Shown here piece by piece: positions 22,364 through 35,400 of a DNA stretch of 64,000 nt. Position numbers and translations under genes: made by a program. The stretch's first letter is position 1; the number at the start of each line of letters is the position of its first letter. The notes beneath the pieces are model-generated. The model saw nothing but the letters and a program-made list of their open reading frames with translations, searched no databases and was not told the origin of the DNA. This DNA comes from Bactrocera neohumeralis (taxonomy: Eukaryota; Arthropoda; Insecta; Diptera; Tephritidae). Location: assembly GCF_024586455.1 (NCBI RefSeq), contig NC_065919.1, forward strand, positions 39,842,839 through 39,906,838, written 5' to 3'.

Positions 22364-24863
22364 TTAGAGTAATACAAATTCTTCAGTTTCCTCGTCATCA
22401 TCGTCTTGCGCATTAATATATGTCATGCTATTCCTTTGAAGATCGAACTCCTGCTTCATTTGAGTCACTTGTTGCTGCAATGGTTTGTAAGGGGAATCAT
22501 TGATTGTGTACCATTCTTCCTCTGGACACTGTCCGCGTGAAAATGTAAAAAGTGGATAGTTCATTTCAGAATATTGAGCACCTTCACTGTGTCCACCAGT
22601 ATGTGATGAAGATGTAAGTTTATCCATTGCTCCGGAGGTGCAACGCATCGGATGTAGATACTTAAAAATTATATTTTAGAGAAAATAAAGTTTACATAAC
22701 AATGTAGTAAAATCATAAATTAAGCAAACAAACAGAACTTACTAACTGTACACTTTCCACAAAATTATCAAAATCAATTTTCGTGGCACAGTAAAAACCG
22801 ATGCAACAACTTGGATCCATTTTAGAAGTCTTCAATTTTCGAGGTGATTTACAATGAAAGGATTGTAATGAGAAATTATCCTGATTAACATCGACCATTT
22901 CTTGGCAATAATGAGGATCCAAATGTATTAGTTTATCTTCTAAAAAATTATAAACAACTAAGAAAACATATCCCCTCTATTAATGTGATAATATTACCTT
23001 GGAATCCAACGAAATATAATGAATGTTTTGGCCTGCCGCCTATAATACCAATGCAATATTCTGTACTCAGTAATAGTTTCAAGCAATGCGCGTAAACGGG
23101 ATTCAGTTTTTCTGATCCCAAACGAAGTGGTATTAACAGAATTAACGATTTCCATTGTTGTTTTTGTGATTTTGGCAATTCAGTACGCCGTGTTGTTTGC
23201 CAGGGAACATGCTTTTGAGGAGATGGCTCTCGTATTCGACATTCTTTTTCCACATCTTGCATATAAACTATAAGTAACAATGCATTCGATTTTCAGTTAG
23301 TATTATTACATTTTTAACTAAAAGGCTTTTTACAATTATGCTTTCTTTTGATCCCTTATTTATGACTTCGTCTTAAAAGTGTAATCAAAAATTATTTGCA
23401 ATTGAGAAACTTGAATAATAAGATGACAATAACTCACTGGTACAATCCTTAGCTACATAAATTGTTATATTATCGAAGTCAGCATTTTCTTGAGCCGCCA
23501 TTTTCAGTGCTTGTCTGCAAATTATTATAACGCATTATAAACATAATTTTGCTTCAAACGTCACCATTTACTTTAGAAGATATGAAACGGATGCTGGACC
23601 GTACCAATCGCCTGGCCTTTTGCCCATTTCTTCACCCAAGCTAACCAGAGCATGTATGGAAAAAGGACTGCTCTTTGAAGAACTATCGCCAAACCACTTA
23701 ATAATTTTTTTATGCATATTGTCTTCAAAAGTAGAGTGTAACTGCGTTTCTGCATCGTAACGCCAACCTTAAAAATACAATTATATTGAGTTGAGTTATT
23801 GTTTTGAAACAATTTTTTGCTTACTTCTGCCTAAGAAATGGCAAACAAGCCCTTGTGCAAGCAACATTTGCCCGCTGCGAAGCATGCAACCCCAGCCGCA
23901 ATCAGATGTGTAACTAGAACCATTCATTGTCGGGAATTCCCTGCGGTAAGTCATCCAAATGCGGCTATAAAAATCACGACGGAAACCCTCAATACCCTCC
24001 TCCCATGGATGATCGGCTACTTGATTCTCTACCGCATCCATACCTAATTCTTGTGGAATTACTATTTCATCTACTTGGTGAGCATTGAGTGGCGGATAAA
24101 TATTGCTGATGGGGACAACATGGTTATCACCCATATATTGTTCTGGCGTTTCGTAAGAGCTACTATTTATTGACGTTGAAATTACGCCACCAGAGTTTGT
24201 AGTGAGTTCAGTAGAGCTTTCCATGGATGATGGTGGAGTATATTTGCGGTGATAACATCGCCCCAGAAGCCATACTGGCTGTTCTTTAGAAAAATTTGGT
24301 TTGATTTTTCCGCTCCAACCATATTTGACGTTATGCCACATTGACAAAAGTTTTGATTCCATACCCTTATGGGGTGTGCGGCTGACTGCAGGCATTCCGT
24401 TTGTAGAGTTCGCAATATCGATCTCGTCTGCGTCAGTCGATGTGTTTGCAGTAGTTGCGCTCGAATATAATTGCTGGAACGCATTCATAAATCGTGATGA
24501 CGCAGAAATCTTACGTTGCGGTGTTGATATATCCCCGTTTAATACGTCCGTTGATGTGTTAAAAGGCGCTGTTGTTTCAGTGGTTGTTGCGGTCGATGCA
24601 CTCAAATTTCCTATAAAAGTTGCATTGTTACTCTCACTACTGACTGAAGGCAACTGAATGGTTTGTATTGTCGCAGCTTGCTCTTCTTCTTCAACTGTAA
24701 CGTCGGCAACTGCGGGTACTACTACACTATCCGCCCCTTTGGATGCAGCAGTTTTGTCATTTGATTTAATCGCATTTGGTAACGGTGGAGTTGTACTCCC
24801 TTGAATGAGACTTAACTTCTCATCTGTCAACTGCGACAGTGATAATAATCCATCGTAGCTCAT
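22364..24863 (-). CDS. Atg4b: Autophagy cysteine protease Atg4b (ATG4C/D type)
   Basis: ATG4 cleaves the C-terminus of Atg8/LC3 and delipidates it. Six minus-strand exons (24863-23825, 23767-23572, 23514-23438, 23267-22998, 22939-22743, 22660-22364) join in phase to 691 residues. A long N-terminal extension (1-180) is low-complexity, rich in T, S and A. Catalytic motifs: SDCGWGCMLRSGQM with the cysteine at about 326, GDWYGPASV, GGRPKHSLYF, and LDPHYCQ with Asp535 and His537. The last residues, TEEFVLL, form a plausible Atg8-binding LIR, like the FEIL end of human ATG4B. The long N-terminus and NVKYGW segment favour the ATG4C/D group, Drosophila Atg4b. An upstream exon ending precisely in ATG (25043-25041, then GTAAGT) could add one methionine. 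Confidence 0.95.
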
Positions 24864-26155
24864 CTATAAATGAACAATGTCATTATATTGTTTAGTACAT
24901 AAAAATATTTACTTCACCGATAACGAAAAATTCTCGAGTTTTTATGACTAATAACTGACTAACTTAAGGTCCCAAAGACACTTCTTAATTAGAACTAGAC
25001 AATTATATACAGATATGAAGTAATTCACATATGCACTTACCATTTGTCGTTCCTTCTTATCGTAATGAAGAGTACCTGGCCTTTTTCGTCTCTACTGCGC
25101 GATTACCCAATTGGTATGACAAAATATTTTGTTGTTGACGCCTACCCCGATATTTAAGATAAGATATTTATGTGATAAGAATACTATTAATATTAATTAG
25201 CAGTTTTTACCAATTCTTGCCCAAAATTGATTTGCTAATGCTTAGGCGAATGGAGAACGTTAACCAAAGAATTTGAGTACAATTTAAAGTGAGAACACAT
25301 TATCTCTCATTTTTTCTATTCTCCTAATACAGTGCATACTTTCGAAAATATTGTAAACAAAATTTTATTTACTAAATTAAGTACCTCGAATTCTTCAACT
25401 TTGCTCGATTTGAGTTTTATTTCTCTAGAGAAACTAACTGAGTTGTTTGAAAAGCTCCAGCATCCGTTGAAATGTTTAGTTTCTTCTATAGGTGTAGTAA
25501 GTTGCATAATATAAAACTTTTATACTGTGAGCGAGTTTTTCCAAAGTATTATTCATAAGATACCATTTTCCAATTTATTTAGGGAATTTATTTATTTTAA
25601 AGTATTGCTTTTACAATGATATTCTCCACAAGGAAAACTTCGGACATATTTATTAGAATTTTTTATTATTATCTGTGGTGTGTCTTATACGAAAAATTAA
25701 TTTGACGGTTAATTTTTTTGACGCTATACTTAAACTTAGCGTTATCGAACTATATATAATTGTATGGTTGTGGAATTCAGTATTGATTTGCATAAATGTT
25801 ATTTGCTAAGTTAGAAAATTGGACACTGCTTTATTCTTTTCTATATCAAATTCTTTTCTTGCATTCGCAGTCACAGCTGGTATTGTTTTGTTTGACATTT
25901 ATACTAAGGTCTTTGTTTATACGCCCTTTACATCTTCTGCCGTTTTGCTTTCAATATGTTTTGTTTACAATCAAAGAATTGACGTCGCTTGTCAACAACT
26001 GAGCGCATAGTTACATATTTCACAACAACAAATTTAGGTGAACGTAAGGTTGCCACTCTTCTGTTTCAATTTAATATGGTTTTGATCTTTACCTATAAGG
26101 TGGCAATGAAAAACAGAAGGGACAAAAAATCAATATTGTGCGAAAATTAGTGAAA
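24864..26155. other. Divergent spacer between Atg4b and Tace
   Basis: It contains the probable first, almost wholly untranslated exon of Atg4b on the minus strand (ending at 25041 with a GTAAGT donor). The rest shows no gene. A TTGCCACT...AGGTGGCAA pair at about 26050 and 26097 forms a loose inverted repeat just upstream of the Tace start. Short reading frames near 25330-25510 and 25800-26000 lack domains. Confidence 0.5.
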
Positions 26156-29100
26156 ATGACAACAATTTTTAGAGGTTTTCATGGAAATTGTGCTTTATTG
26201 GTAATTTTATTAATAATTTTTCTTCAGAATGCATGTAAGTAATGTATGTATAAAGTAAAATGCAAATTAGTAATGGAATAATTCCACAGCAACACTACAT
26301 AGAACTTTGCGACATTATGAAGTACTTCGCAGTGAAGACTGTAGACACAAAATTGTTAAGCGCGGAATTAAACAGAGCTCACACCCCTATAACGTGATCA
26401 AGGAGGTAGAGTTCAAGACTTTGGGTAAAAATTTTCGACTTATACTACACCCGCATCGTGAGGTATTACATAGCAAATTTAAAGCATATAATGTAGACGG
26501 CGACGGTAACGAGACAGTGGTGCATTTAGGTACACGCACCTTTATAGGCATATGCCTTTGTAATCTAGTTCTATTATTTTAATGCAGATCATGATAGCTT
26601 TTTTACCGGGCGAGTATTTGGTGAATTAGAATCATCCGTAAGAGCGCACATAGATGATGGTTTAATGACAATGTCCATACATCTGCCGGACGAAACATAT
26701 CACATTGAGCCATCGTGGAGACACTTACCACGTTCGGCAGAGAAGACGATGGTAGCGTATAGAGTTTCTGATGTGAAGTTAAATTGGAATAAGCATGGGA
26801 ATGGTGGGCAAATGCCTTGTGGATATATTAAAGAAGGTTTAGGTAGATATTGAAATAATATATCATAATTTGTAAACTATATATATATATATATCATCCA
26901 TAGAATTGGAAACTGTTGATATGGCAGATGATAATATGGATGGCCATCTACATCATGAGAATGATATTACGAAATCTCGTAGAAAGCGACAGGCGGATCA
27001 GTATGAATACACACCTACAAAAACTCGTTGCCCACTTTTGCTTGTGGCTGATTATCGTTTTTTTCAAGAGATGGGAGGAGGGAATACCAAGACAACAATA
27101 AATTACTTGGTACAGATAATGAAAATCTAAAACTTTAATAAAATAAATATTACGTTTTCTTATAGATAAGTCTGATAGATCGGGTCCACAAAATATACAA
27201 CGATACTGTATGGCAGGATCGAACTGTAAGTAAACAAATGTCTGAACCTAGTTGCTCACTCTTCAATAATTTAATTTTTTTAAGGATCAGGAAGGCTTTA
27301 AAGGTATGGGGTTTGTGATAAAGAAAATAGTTGTTCATTCTGAACCGACGCGGCTGCGAGGCGGAGAAGCTCATTACAATATGATTCGTGAAAAGTGGGA
27401 TGTGCGCAATCTACTGGAGGTAAATATGGTGAAAAATTTTAATTTGTAAGTTTTGGCTAACTGTAGGCCTTATTGAGGTTATCAAACATCCATTGTACAT
27501 TTATGCTCTCTCTGCTTTTTCTTCTCATCTCCTAATATTATGATATTTGTATTTGGTGTAGGTGTTTTCAAGGGAATATAGCCATAAAGATTTTTGTTTA
27601 GCACATCTTTTTACTGATCTAAAATTTGAAGGCGGTATTCTGGGCTTGGCATATGTGGGTTCTCCTCGCCGTAATTCCGTTGGTGGAATTTGTACACCAG
27701 GTTACTAAAATGAAAATAAGAGAGTTTTAAAATATCAGTTGAAAGCATTATTTTGTTCCTTTATTTTACTATATGCCGATGTAAATAATTTGTGTTTAAA
27801 CTTATAGACATTGTTATTTGCTATCCCATTATTTTTTCACATATACTTTTTAATATGCTTACTTCTGTTAGTTTTACATTCTCCCGTTCGGTTCAAAGGC
27901 TATATTTTTACAATTTAATATGTTTTTTTTACTTTAAATTTTTTTGTATATGTTACTTAATAGAGTATTTCAAAAATGGCTACACCCTGTATTTGAACTC
28001 GGGACTAAGTAGCTCCCGAAATCACTATGGACAGCGAGTTATAACCCGTGAAGCCGATTTAGTGACGGCACATGAGTTTGGTCATAATTGGGGGTCTGAG
28101 CACGACCCAGATATACCAGAATGCTCACCAAGTGCCTCACAGGGTGGAAGTTTTCTCATGTATACATATTCTGTCAGCGGATATGATGTTAATAATAAGG
28201 TAAACTTTTTTAGTAACAGAATTGAACATACATATATACAAGTATATATATACAGAAATTCTCACCGTGCTCTCTACGTTCGATACGCAAAGTTTTGCAA
28301 GCAAAGTCGGGACGATGTTTCTCGGAACCCGAAGAATCATTCTGCGGTAATTTGCGGGTTGAAGGCGATGAACAGTGCGACGCGGGTTTGCTCGGTACCG
28401 AAGACAATGACGCTTGCTGTGATAAGAACTGCAAATTGCGTCGAAACCAGGGAGCAGTGTGTAGCGATAAAAATTCACCTTGCTGCCAAAACTGCCAATT
28501 CATGCCGGCAGGAATGAACTGTCGGGACGCCCAGTATGCTACCTGTGAGCAGGAGGCACGCTGTTCGGGTACTCATGCCGAATGTCCGAAATCTCCGCCA
28601 ATGGCTGACGGAACAATATGCCAAGAGCGAGGTCAATGCAGAAACGGTAAATGCATACCATTTTGTGAGACTCAAGGCTTGCAGAGCTGTATGTGCGACA
28701 TCATACAAGATGCTTGCAAACGGTAATTTTATAAACTAAACAAATATGTTGATTTTTTTATTTCTAATATTGGGTTCTATATACTCGCAGTTGCTGCCGT
28801 ATGAGCATAAACGAAACCTGTTTTCCAGTGGAGCCTGCCGATATGTTACCCGATGGTACTCCGTGCATACAAGGATTCTGCAACAAGGTAAATGCGAAAA
28901 CAGTATTATGCTTTTGACCAAAACGCTTCTATTACATGTGTATTTGTGTTTTTACTCTTAGGGTGTGTGTGAAAAAACGATTCAAGATGTTGTAGAACGC
29001 TTTTGGGATATCATCGAAGAGATAAATATCAATCGCGTTTTACGTTTTTTAAAAGACAATATTGTCAGTACGTATAATGCTGAATTTAAAAACCTTTTTT

Positions 29101-29458
29101 ATTGTATTCATTATTATTTACATTCTCAGTGGCCGTCGTAGTTATCACTTCAATATTTTGGATTCCAGTCAGTTGTGTAATTTCATACTTTGACCGCAAA
29201 AAACTACGTCACGAAATGAAACAGTTGGAATGGAGTAGTAAACTTGATTTAATTCATCCCAGCGATCGCCGACGAGTTATACACATCAGGTGCGTGTGCG
29301 CGCGCGCGGGTGCACCCCGGTCAGCATGCGAAAGCAATTAACACATGTATATAAATTCTTACTTTTTCCTTTGTAAGACACTAACGTTCAATATGTAAAT
29401 TTGATTTATTATCAATTACAGAGTGCCGCGTCAAAAAATATCTGTATCGCGAATGTAA
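26156..29458 (+). CDS. Tace: ADAM17 / TACE metalloprotease
   Basis: Type I membrane sheddase. Thirteen exons join in phase to 738 residues: 26156-26234, 26290-26529, 26588-26842, 26904-27109, 27166-27225, 27285-27419, 27562-27700, 27964-28199, 28256-28722, 28791-28887, 28962-29067, 29130-29289 and 29422-29458. Order of parts: signal peptide (1-26), prodomain with cysteine-switch PCGYI (Cys184), furin site RRKR (217-220), and metalloprotease domain with [12 protein letters not shown] (His408, His412, His418; Glu409). Then come the Met-turn region, a Cys-rich disintegrin/membrane-proximal region ([24 protein letters not shown]), the [13 protein letters not shown] segment, and a membrane helix at about 673-691. 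The cytoplasmic tail is about 47 residues, much shorter than in mammals. Motif positions match human ADAM17 within a few residues. Confidence 0.96.
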
Positions 29459-30421
29459 CAAGTGTTGCTATAAAATGAAGCGGATAAACGGGTGCATACG
29501 AATTACTTAATTTATATACAGGAGATCAGATGAAACGCACACAGCTTTTTCAATGTACATGCCAACATCATATGTATATTTATGCAGCCGTGACTGAAAG
29601 TATTTCGACTCTGGATAACATTGTACCATATGTTGCATCCTGTTTATACTGTCATGTCTAATCTTTGGTCAATCGGTTGTTTAAAATTTATTTAATTTCT
29701 GTAATATCCTCTCGAAATAATAATCAAGAAACGGTAGCAAAATTGCCTTAACCTTTACAATCCTGCCGTAAAATCATGGAGTGAAAACGCCTGAGTATAA
29801 ACACTTTTAGTCAAGGATGCGTTTTGTAAATACACATGTAATTGTACATACCCATACGCTGTATGTATACACACAATCAAATTTTGTAAATCACGTTCAA
29901 TAATGAAAATCGATTTCTTTTAGACTCAACATCTTTTTTAATTGATATACCATTACTTTCGTGGGTTAATATTTGATTTAACTTAGTTAGGAGTTGGTAA
30001 CAAACCATGAATGAAAAATTTGTCTCCAGCACATGAAATTAGTTAATAGTGATTATTAAATGAAAACAACGTAGATGGTTTTCGTTTGGAAAAGTCTCTT
30101 ATTAATAGAGTTAATATTATTACTATATAAGAAAATAAATGGAAGTTGTACAGTAAAATTGAAATTACTTTTTCTAATATAAAAATTAGTTTCGTAGTTA
30201 AAATTTGTTTCCTTATTGTATTAGAAATTAATTTTAATCATCATTCCACAGTACAAAAATACATTTTCCTTTCAATTATTTTAAAGGTAGCAAACTTTCG
30301 ACATACGGTCAATATTCTTATTTTAAATGTACAAAAATATGATTTCTATTACAATCCTTTTATGTAATAAACTTAACTTGGGTATAACCATTAATTACTT
30401 CCTGCTGAATGTAATTTACAT
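29459..30421. other. Spacer between Tace and Nph-like gene
   Basis: 3' flanks of two convergent genes. AT-rich, with no coding exon or recognisable repeat. A CG-rich GTGCGTGTGCGCGCGCGCGGG tract lies just upstream, inside the last Tace intron (about 29290). Confidence 0.5.
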
Positions 30422-31218
30422 TCATTTTCTTTTATGGCCATTTTTTCCATTTGTTTGTGGTGGCGGTGACGCTTCTTCATCGTATTCGTCATCATCCTCA
30501 TCATCCATTTCTTCATTTTCAGACCAAGGGGCCTCGCCATACTCAACAGAGTTTTGACCGTATAAATTTTGGCCATATAAATTTTGACCGTACATATGAA
30601 CGGGCCCTGTCCCCTGAATTAGCTTGAATGTCACTGAAGTATTCAAGAATTCTACATTGGGACGTAAAGCGCGCGTTTCTCCAGCTTTAAGCACCGCAAT
30701 TGGTATTTTTAATGTCTCTTTTTGATTAATTCTTGTTTCGACCTGAAAATATTTTTTTTTGTGTAATTATGTTTATATAAATACATATGTATGTTGGAAG
30801 AATGCAAATTCTCATAATAATACTGTACTAAGCAAAACATTCTCCCTCGGTAAAAATAAATAGCTTTTATGGAACAAAAATAAACGACTTAAAAACGACA
30901 CGTTTTCCTCATTACTTACACATGTATTCGTTAAACGGGCACTCACCTGTACTACATTGAATTCACCGTTTTTAGCTTCAGCACCAAGGCAAATCTGCTT
31001 GATTACCAATTTTTGGTCTTCGGCGGTATTAGTTGGCTCTTCCATTTCATATTGCGCCAAAGGTTCCTTTTCGCTAAGCGTCACTCCTGAAACAGAGTAT
31101 ATACCATACCTTTATAAATAAGTTCTAAATTAAGAAAGCAACATGCCTATGAAATATTTTTTATTTATGTTCAGGAAACAAAATTTAATTGGTTACCATA
31201 GAATTCCTCTCGCTCCAT
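30422..31218 (-). CDS. Nph: Nucleoplasmin-family histone chaperone (Nph-like)
   Basis: Nucleoplasmins are pentameric nuclear chaperones for histones. Three minus-strand exons (31218-31197, 31086-30947, 30742-30422) join in phase to 160 residues. The core matches the family: EEFYGVTLS at the start, KLVIKQICLGAEAK, EFNVVQV, IPIAVLKAGETRAL, and VEFLNTSVTFKLIQGTGPVHMYGQN. After it comes a short tandem YGQNLYGQNLYGQN, then an acidic tract (about 128-143), then a basic tail, NGKNGHKRK. Exon boundaries are identical in phase and position to the Nlp-like gene 1.25 kb away on the other strand, so the two arose by duplication. Which one equals Drosophila Nph is inferred from order and from the weaker match to Nlp. 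Confidence 0.88.
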
Positions 31219-31525
31219 TTTTAACAGAGATTAAATAGTTTTCAATGTCAGATTATTTTACTTTTTACTAATTTTTAGTCAAACACTACACGTGCCAACC
31301 ACCAGAACCAACACACACGAAGATGTATTCAAAGAAAGCGGCAAATATAAATGAACATCAAATCTTTTAAAGTACAGAACTGAAATGTGAAATATGACAA
31401 CCAGGAATCGAAAATTGTCATGAAGCAAGCTACGAATAAAAATGGCGTCAAAGAAAACAACTATATTCTAGTGCTGCCAATGGTAAATTTGTTGATTCAA
31501 GTTGCCTTTGTTAAGTATCTGTCGG

Positions 31526-31570
31526 CAGAGAACGTTTAATATAATAAAATTTAATATTAAACGTTCTCTG
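31526..31570. repeat. Perfect 17-bp-stem hairpin
   Basis: CAGAGAACGTTTAATAT (31526-31542) and its exact reverse complement (31554-31570) surround an 11-base A/T loop. It lies in the spacer between the divergent nucleoplasmin genes. It could be the remains of a small MITE; function unknown. Confidence 0.85.
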
Positions 31571-31973
31571 TTTATATCCTCTAATATATAAATTGTATAT
31601 ATGTATGTATTGTATGTGTGTTTATATAATAGTTAATCAAACCTCTAAATTTTTTTGTGATATGAAAGCATTTCTTATCAAATTTCAGAACAGTTCTTAG
31701 TTTTAATTAACGCACCAGTAATACAGAAAAAAAAAATCTCAATTATTTTGTTACCTCAAAGTTAAGGCTTACCGCTTTATGTAACTTTATATAAAAACTA
31801 TAACGATTGCTACTTACTTACTTACTTGGTTATTATAAAGTTGAAATTAAAACTTCGTCTTTTATTTAAGTGGACTTGAAGAATTATTATTAGAATTAGA
31901 TGGGATTTTTTTCAGTTAAGATATTATTCCTAAACCTAAATCCATCACTCTTAAAATAATCATCATTTACGTT

Positions 31974-32136
31974 CTGAACACATAGAGCGCGACAGACTGC
32001 AAGCCGCATCTGTCAGATATTAAAATACACACGTTCTTAAGGACATATTTATTGAGGCAGCTGCACAGCTACTTAACGTGTGTATTTTAATGTTTGATAG
32101 ATGTCGCTTGCAGTCTGTCGCGCTCTATGTGTTCAG
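31974..32136. mobile_element. Short foldback MITE, 163 bp
   Basis: Almost the whole element is one inverted repeat. The left arm begins CTGAACACATAGAGCGCGAC, runs through AGACTGCAAGC and ends with ATTAAAATACACACGTT. The right arm repeats this in reverse with a few mismatches around the CATCTGTCAGAT block. The loop is only about 30 bp. It sits 330 bp upstream of the Nlp-like start codon. No target-site duplication is obvious. Confidence 0.85.
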
Positions 32137-32466
32137 CACATTAATCGTAAACAGTTTGGTAATTAAGAGATTTCAATGAGTTCATGTGGCAACACTCTGA
32201 AGCGGTTTGTTTTTGACGTTTATTTCTGGAATCATTTTGCGAATAGTCGAGTTAAAGCAAATATAAGTTGACGGCATCTTTTCGCAATCTTCCTTTCCCG
32301 TCTTGCCGGCTTGATTTGGACCAGAGAATCATTTGCTTTTTGCTCGTTCGTTCGTTTGTTCATTCGCTCGTTTGTTCGATTTACACAATTGCTGTTCGGG
32401 TTTTCTGTGCAAATTCTTAGCGTGTATTTCTTAACTAAAAAATCAAAACTTATCTAAGCAATCACA

Positions 32467-35400
32467 ATGTCGGAGGAATCTTTTTATGGTAAATATAAAT
32501 TATTGCATTCGGTTAAATAGCTTGCAGGGTCTATTTTAAGAATTTTTGCACTGGCAATTCAGTTTAACAAGCATAAAAATGGCGCCGTCTGCTCTTGGTT
32601 ACCGGTTGAGATTAGAATCTCAAAGAATAGTGTGGCATACAAATCTATCGACTTGAATAATTTAGAGAATTCGTGGTAAATTGTTATTTTTTATCTTTAG
32701 GTGTCACACTCACTGGCCAGGATAGTTCAGTGCCATGGGATGTGCTTTCCAATGATGAGGATTTTCCCCGCGGACAAAGACTCATCATCAAACAGATTTT
32801 GTTGGGCGCTGAAGCGAAAGAAGACGAGTTTAACGTTGTGGAGGTAAGCGAAATATGTATAACATATTAATGGTTTAATTAAAATGTTACATAGTAGGTA
32901 TACATTCTGAAACACAGCACGTGTGTATGTATACCTGCATTATAAATTTTATGTGCTACTGTGATTATAAAGCCGTTTTAAGTGTGGTCTAATGGGTAAA
33001 TTTTAGAATAGCATCCCCCGATTTCGGTATGTGCGGATATATACATAGTTGCCGCTGGCTTACGGTTTTTGAGATTTTTGCATTTAAAGTTCAAAAATTC
33101 AACTATTTAAAATGCGTGTTTCTCCTATTTATAATGAATTCCACACTTATATTTTTAACTTTTATATCCACTAACACTTCACTTATTCGTTTCTCCCCAT
33201 TTATTTTATATTAAATAGTGCAAAAATAAATTTTATTCAATATTTAAATTTTGTTCAATTCTTTTTGCTTGCACAATAACAAAAGGGTGGCATTCTAACT
33301 AATAACAGGTGCTAACTTACGTATATATTCACAAAAGAAGCAAAAAAAAAAGAAAACAAATAAGACCCCAATGAGGAAATATTGTGTTATTAGTTTTTCG
33401 CGTTGAACTCTTATGCGTTGGCGTCCTTCGGCTGCGCTAAAAAAAAAAATAACCCTGGTCGGACCGAAACCTGGGCGATCAAACACCGGGATAATGAAAA
33501 TTCTGAAAGATTTTACATAATTCGTCACACATAATGAATTTTGTATGGAGGGCATAATCTTTCTTTTTTTTTTTACTTATTTTTATTCGATTACAAAATA
33601 TGGTAACACTAATTTTTTTTATTTTGCAACCTCTATATGTATAAAAAAAGGGATTTCAATGAAAGTTATTTTCGAACCATTTATTACAAAACAAATGTGT
33701 AGAACCGAATTAGGAAAATGTTAGTGGATATATATGTAAGTTAAAAATATTAGTGTAAAATACATTATAAATAGGAGAAACACGCATTTTAAGTAGTTGA
33801 ATTTTTGAAGTTTAAATGCAAATATCTCAAAAAAATCATTTGCAACTATATAAGTATGTATATATATTTTCTTAATCTGGAGGAACTCCTCAATACGTAT
33901 TATACATACCCATTTTAACCCCGGAATTGGGGGATGCTATTCCATATCCCAGCTAACATGCTAGTTGTGTGTTACAATAAATCAAATACTATCCGAAGTT
34001 CATATGAAGATATAAACGTTTTCATAAAGCCTTATTTTTTATTCTTTGACACATATAGAATCGAAATTTCGTCTTTACTCTCGTATCCCCAAAAGTAGAG
34101 CTGATCTGGGGCACTCATTTTGCTAGGGACTTTTGTATCACCATTAGATTTTTGTTTAAAATGTTTTACCTAGCTGTTTCCTCATAGAAAACGAAATATT
34201 TTGCCTACCTGCTAGAGTAAATTCGACCGTGAACGGGCGGAAAGATTATTTTTGAAACAATGAGAATTGGTTCATTAACTACACTTAATTAGAAATAACC
34301 CTTTGCACATCCCTCTCAGGGGGCATTCAAGTTTATTAGTAATTATGGCAATTTGAGTTTTTCTGAAGTTTTCTCCTAGAATAGCACAATAATCAAGAGC
34401 AATATAACATGAATAACATCAAAATATCGTAAAATTACTAAGAGATATATACAAAAAATGAGGGGACGAGTACTTGTCGGAACCACTTCATAAATAAACA
34501 AGTCTAAATCTGGAGGAAAAGATTTTCAAAGCCGAGTTCAATTTGGTTTGTTATTATTATATATTATTGTCAAACAAGCACCAACCAGTCCGCAATGCAT
34601 ATTGGGGAGTGTTTTAAAATCTATCATACTCTGCAAAATTCTAAACAATAAAATATTGATTTTTTTTACAAATAAACCAAATCATATCAGTTCAATATCA
34701 TTATAACACGTGACCAAGTTCGTAAATTATAATAAGTTATTAGAGGGCTGTAAAGTGGCGCTGAGTAGCTGATAGTAACGTCTAAAATCTTGCGGAGTGC
34801 AAGGAATTAATAGTAAATATTTATTAAAAACAAATAATTAAAATAGACAGTGCACACATTTACAATGGTATGCTACAAAAGTAAAATATGAAGTGTGCCA
34901 ACAAATTTTGCTATAAATAAATACCGACAATCTTAAAAACCAAAACAAAAAAAAGCAAATTCAGTAAAATATGTTACAATAATGAATGTCAACATAAAGC
35001 TTATATTTACGTATGTATATATAGTAAATAATATTAAAAAATATTATCCTTTTCTAATTCAAAACGGGAAAAGGTTTTTTGGACATGAAGGAAAGCTGGT
35101 GTTATCGCAATTAAACATGTGTAATGGGTATTTTAAAATGTCTTCTTCCTCATCTTTCAGAACAGCTTAATCTTTTAAAAGAAGACACGTTATTTCGTAC
35201 ATATTTTTCCAATGATGTATTCTTTTTACTTTCTTAAATATGATTGGGGGCCTGAATGATATTCGGAGGCTTGACAGGCGTTAAATTTCGATTTTGGATT
35301 CCTGCTAACACCTTATTCATAGCTTTTTCAGTTGGAACTCTTTTTTTTTTTTTTGTTCGACTTGACATGTGAAAGATCTATTTTTTTTAACATATATCCA

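Noticed and set aside
27792..28517. A continuous 241-residue frame in Tace
   Set aside because: It reads through intron 7 and through the donor at 28200. The true exon starts at 27964, and the frame after 28199 differs from the conserved ADAM17 frame.
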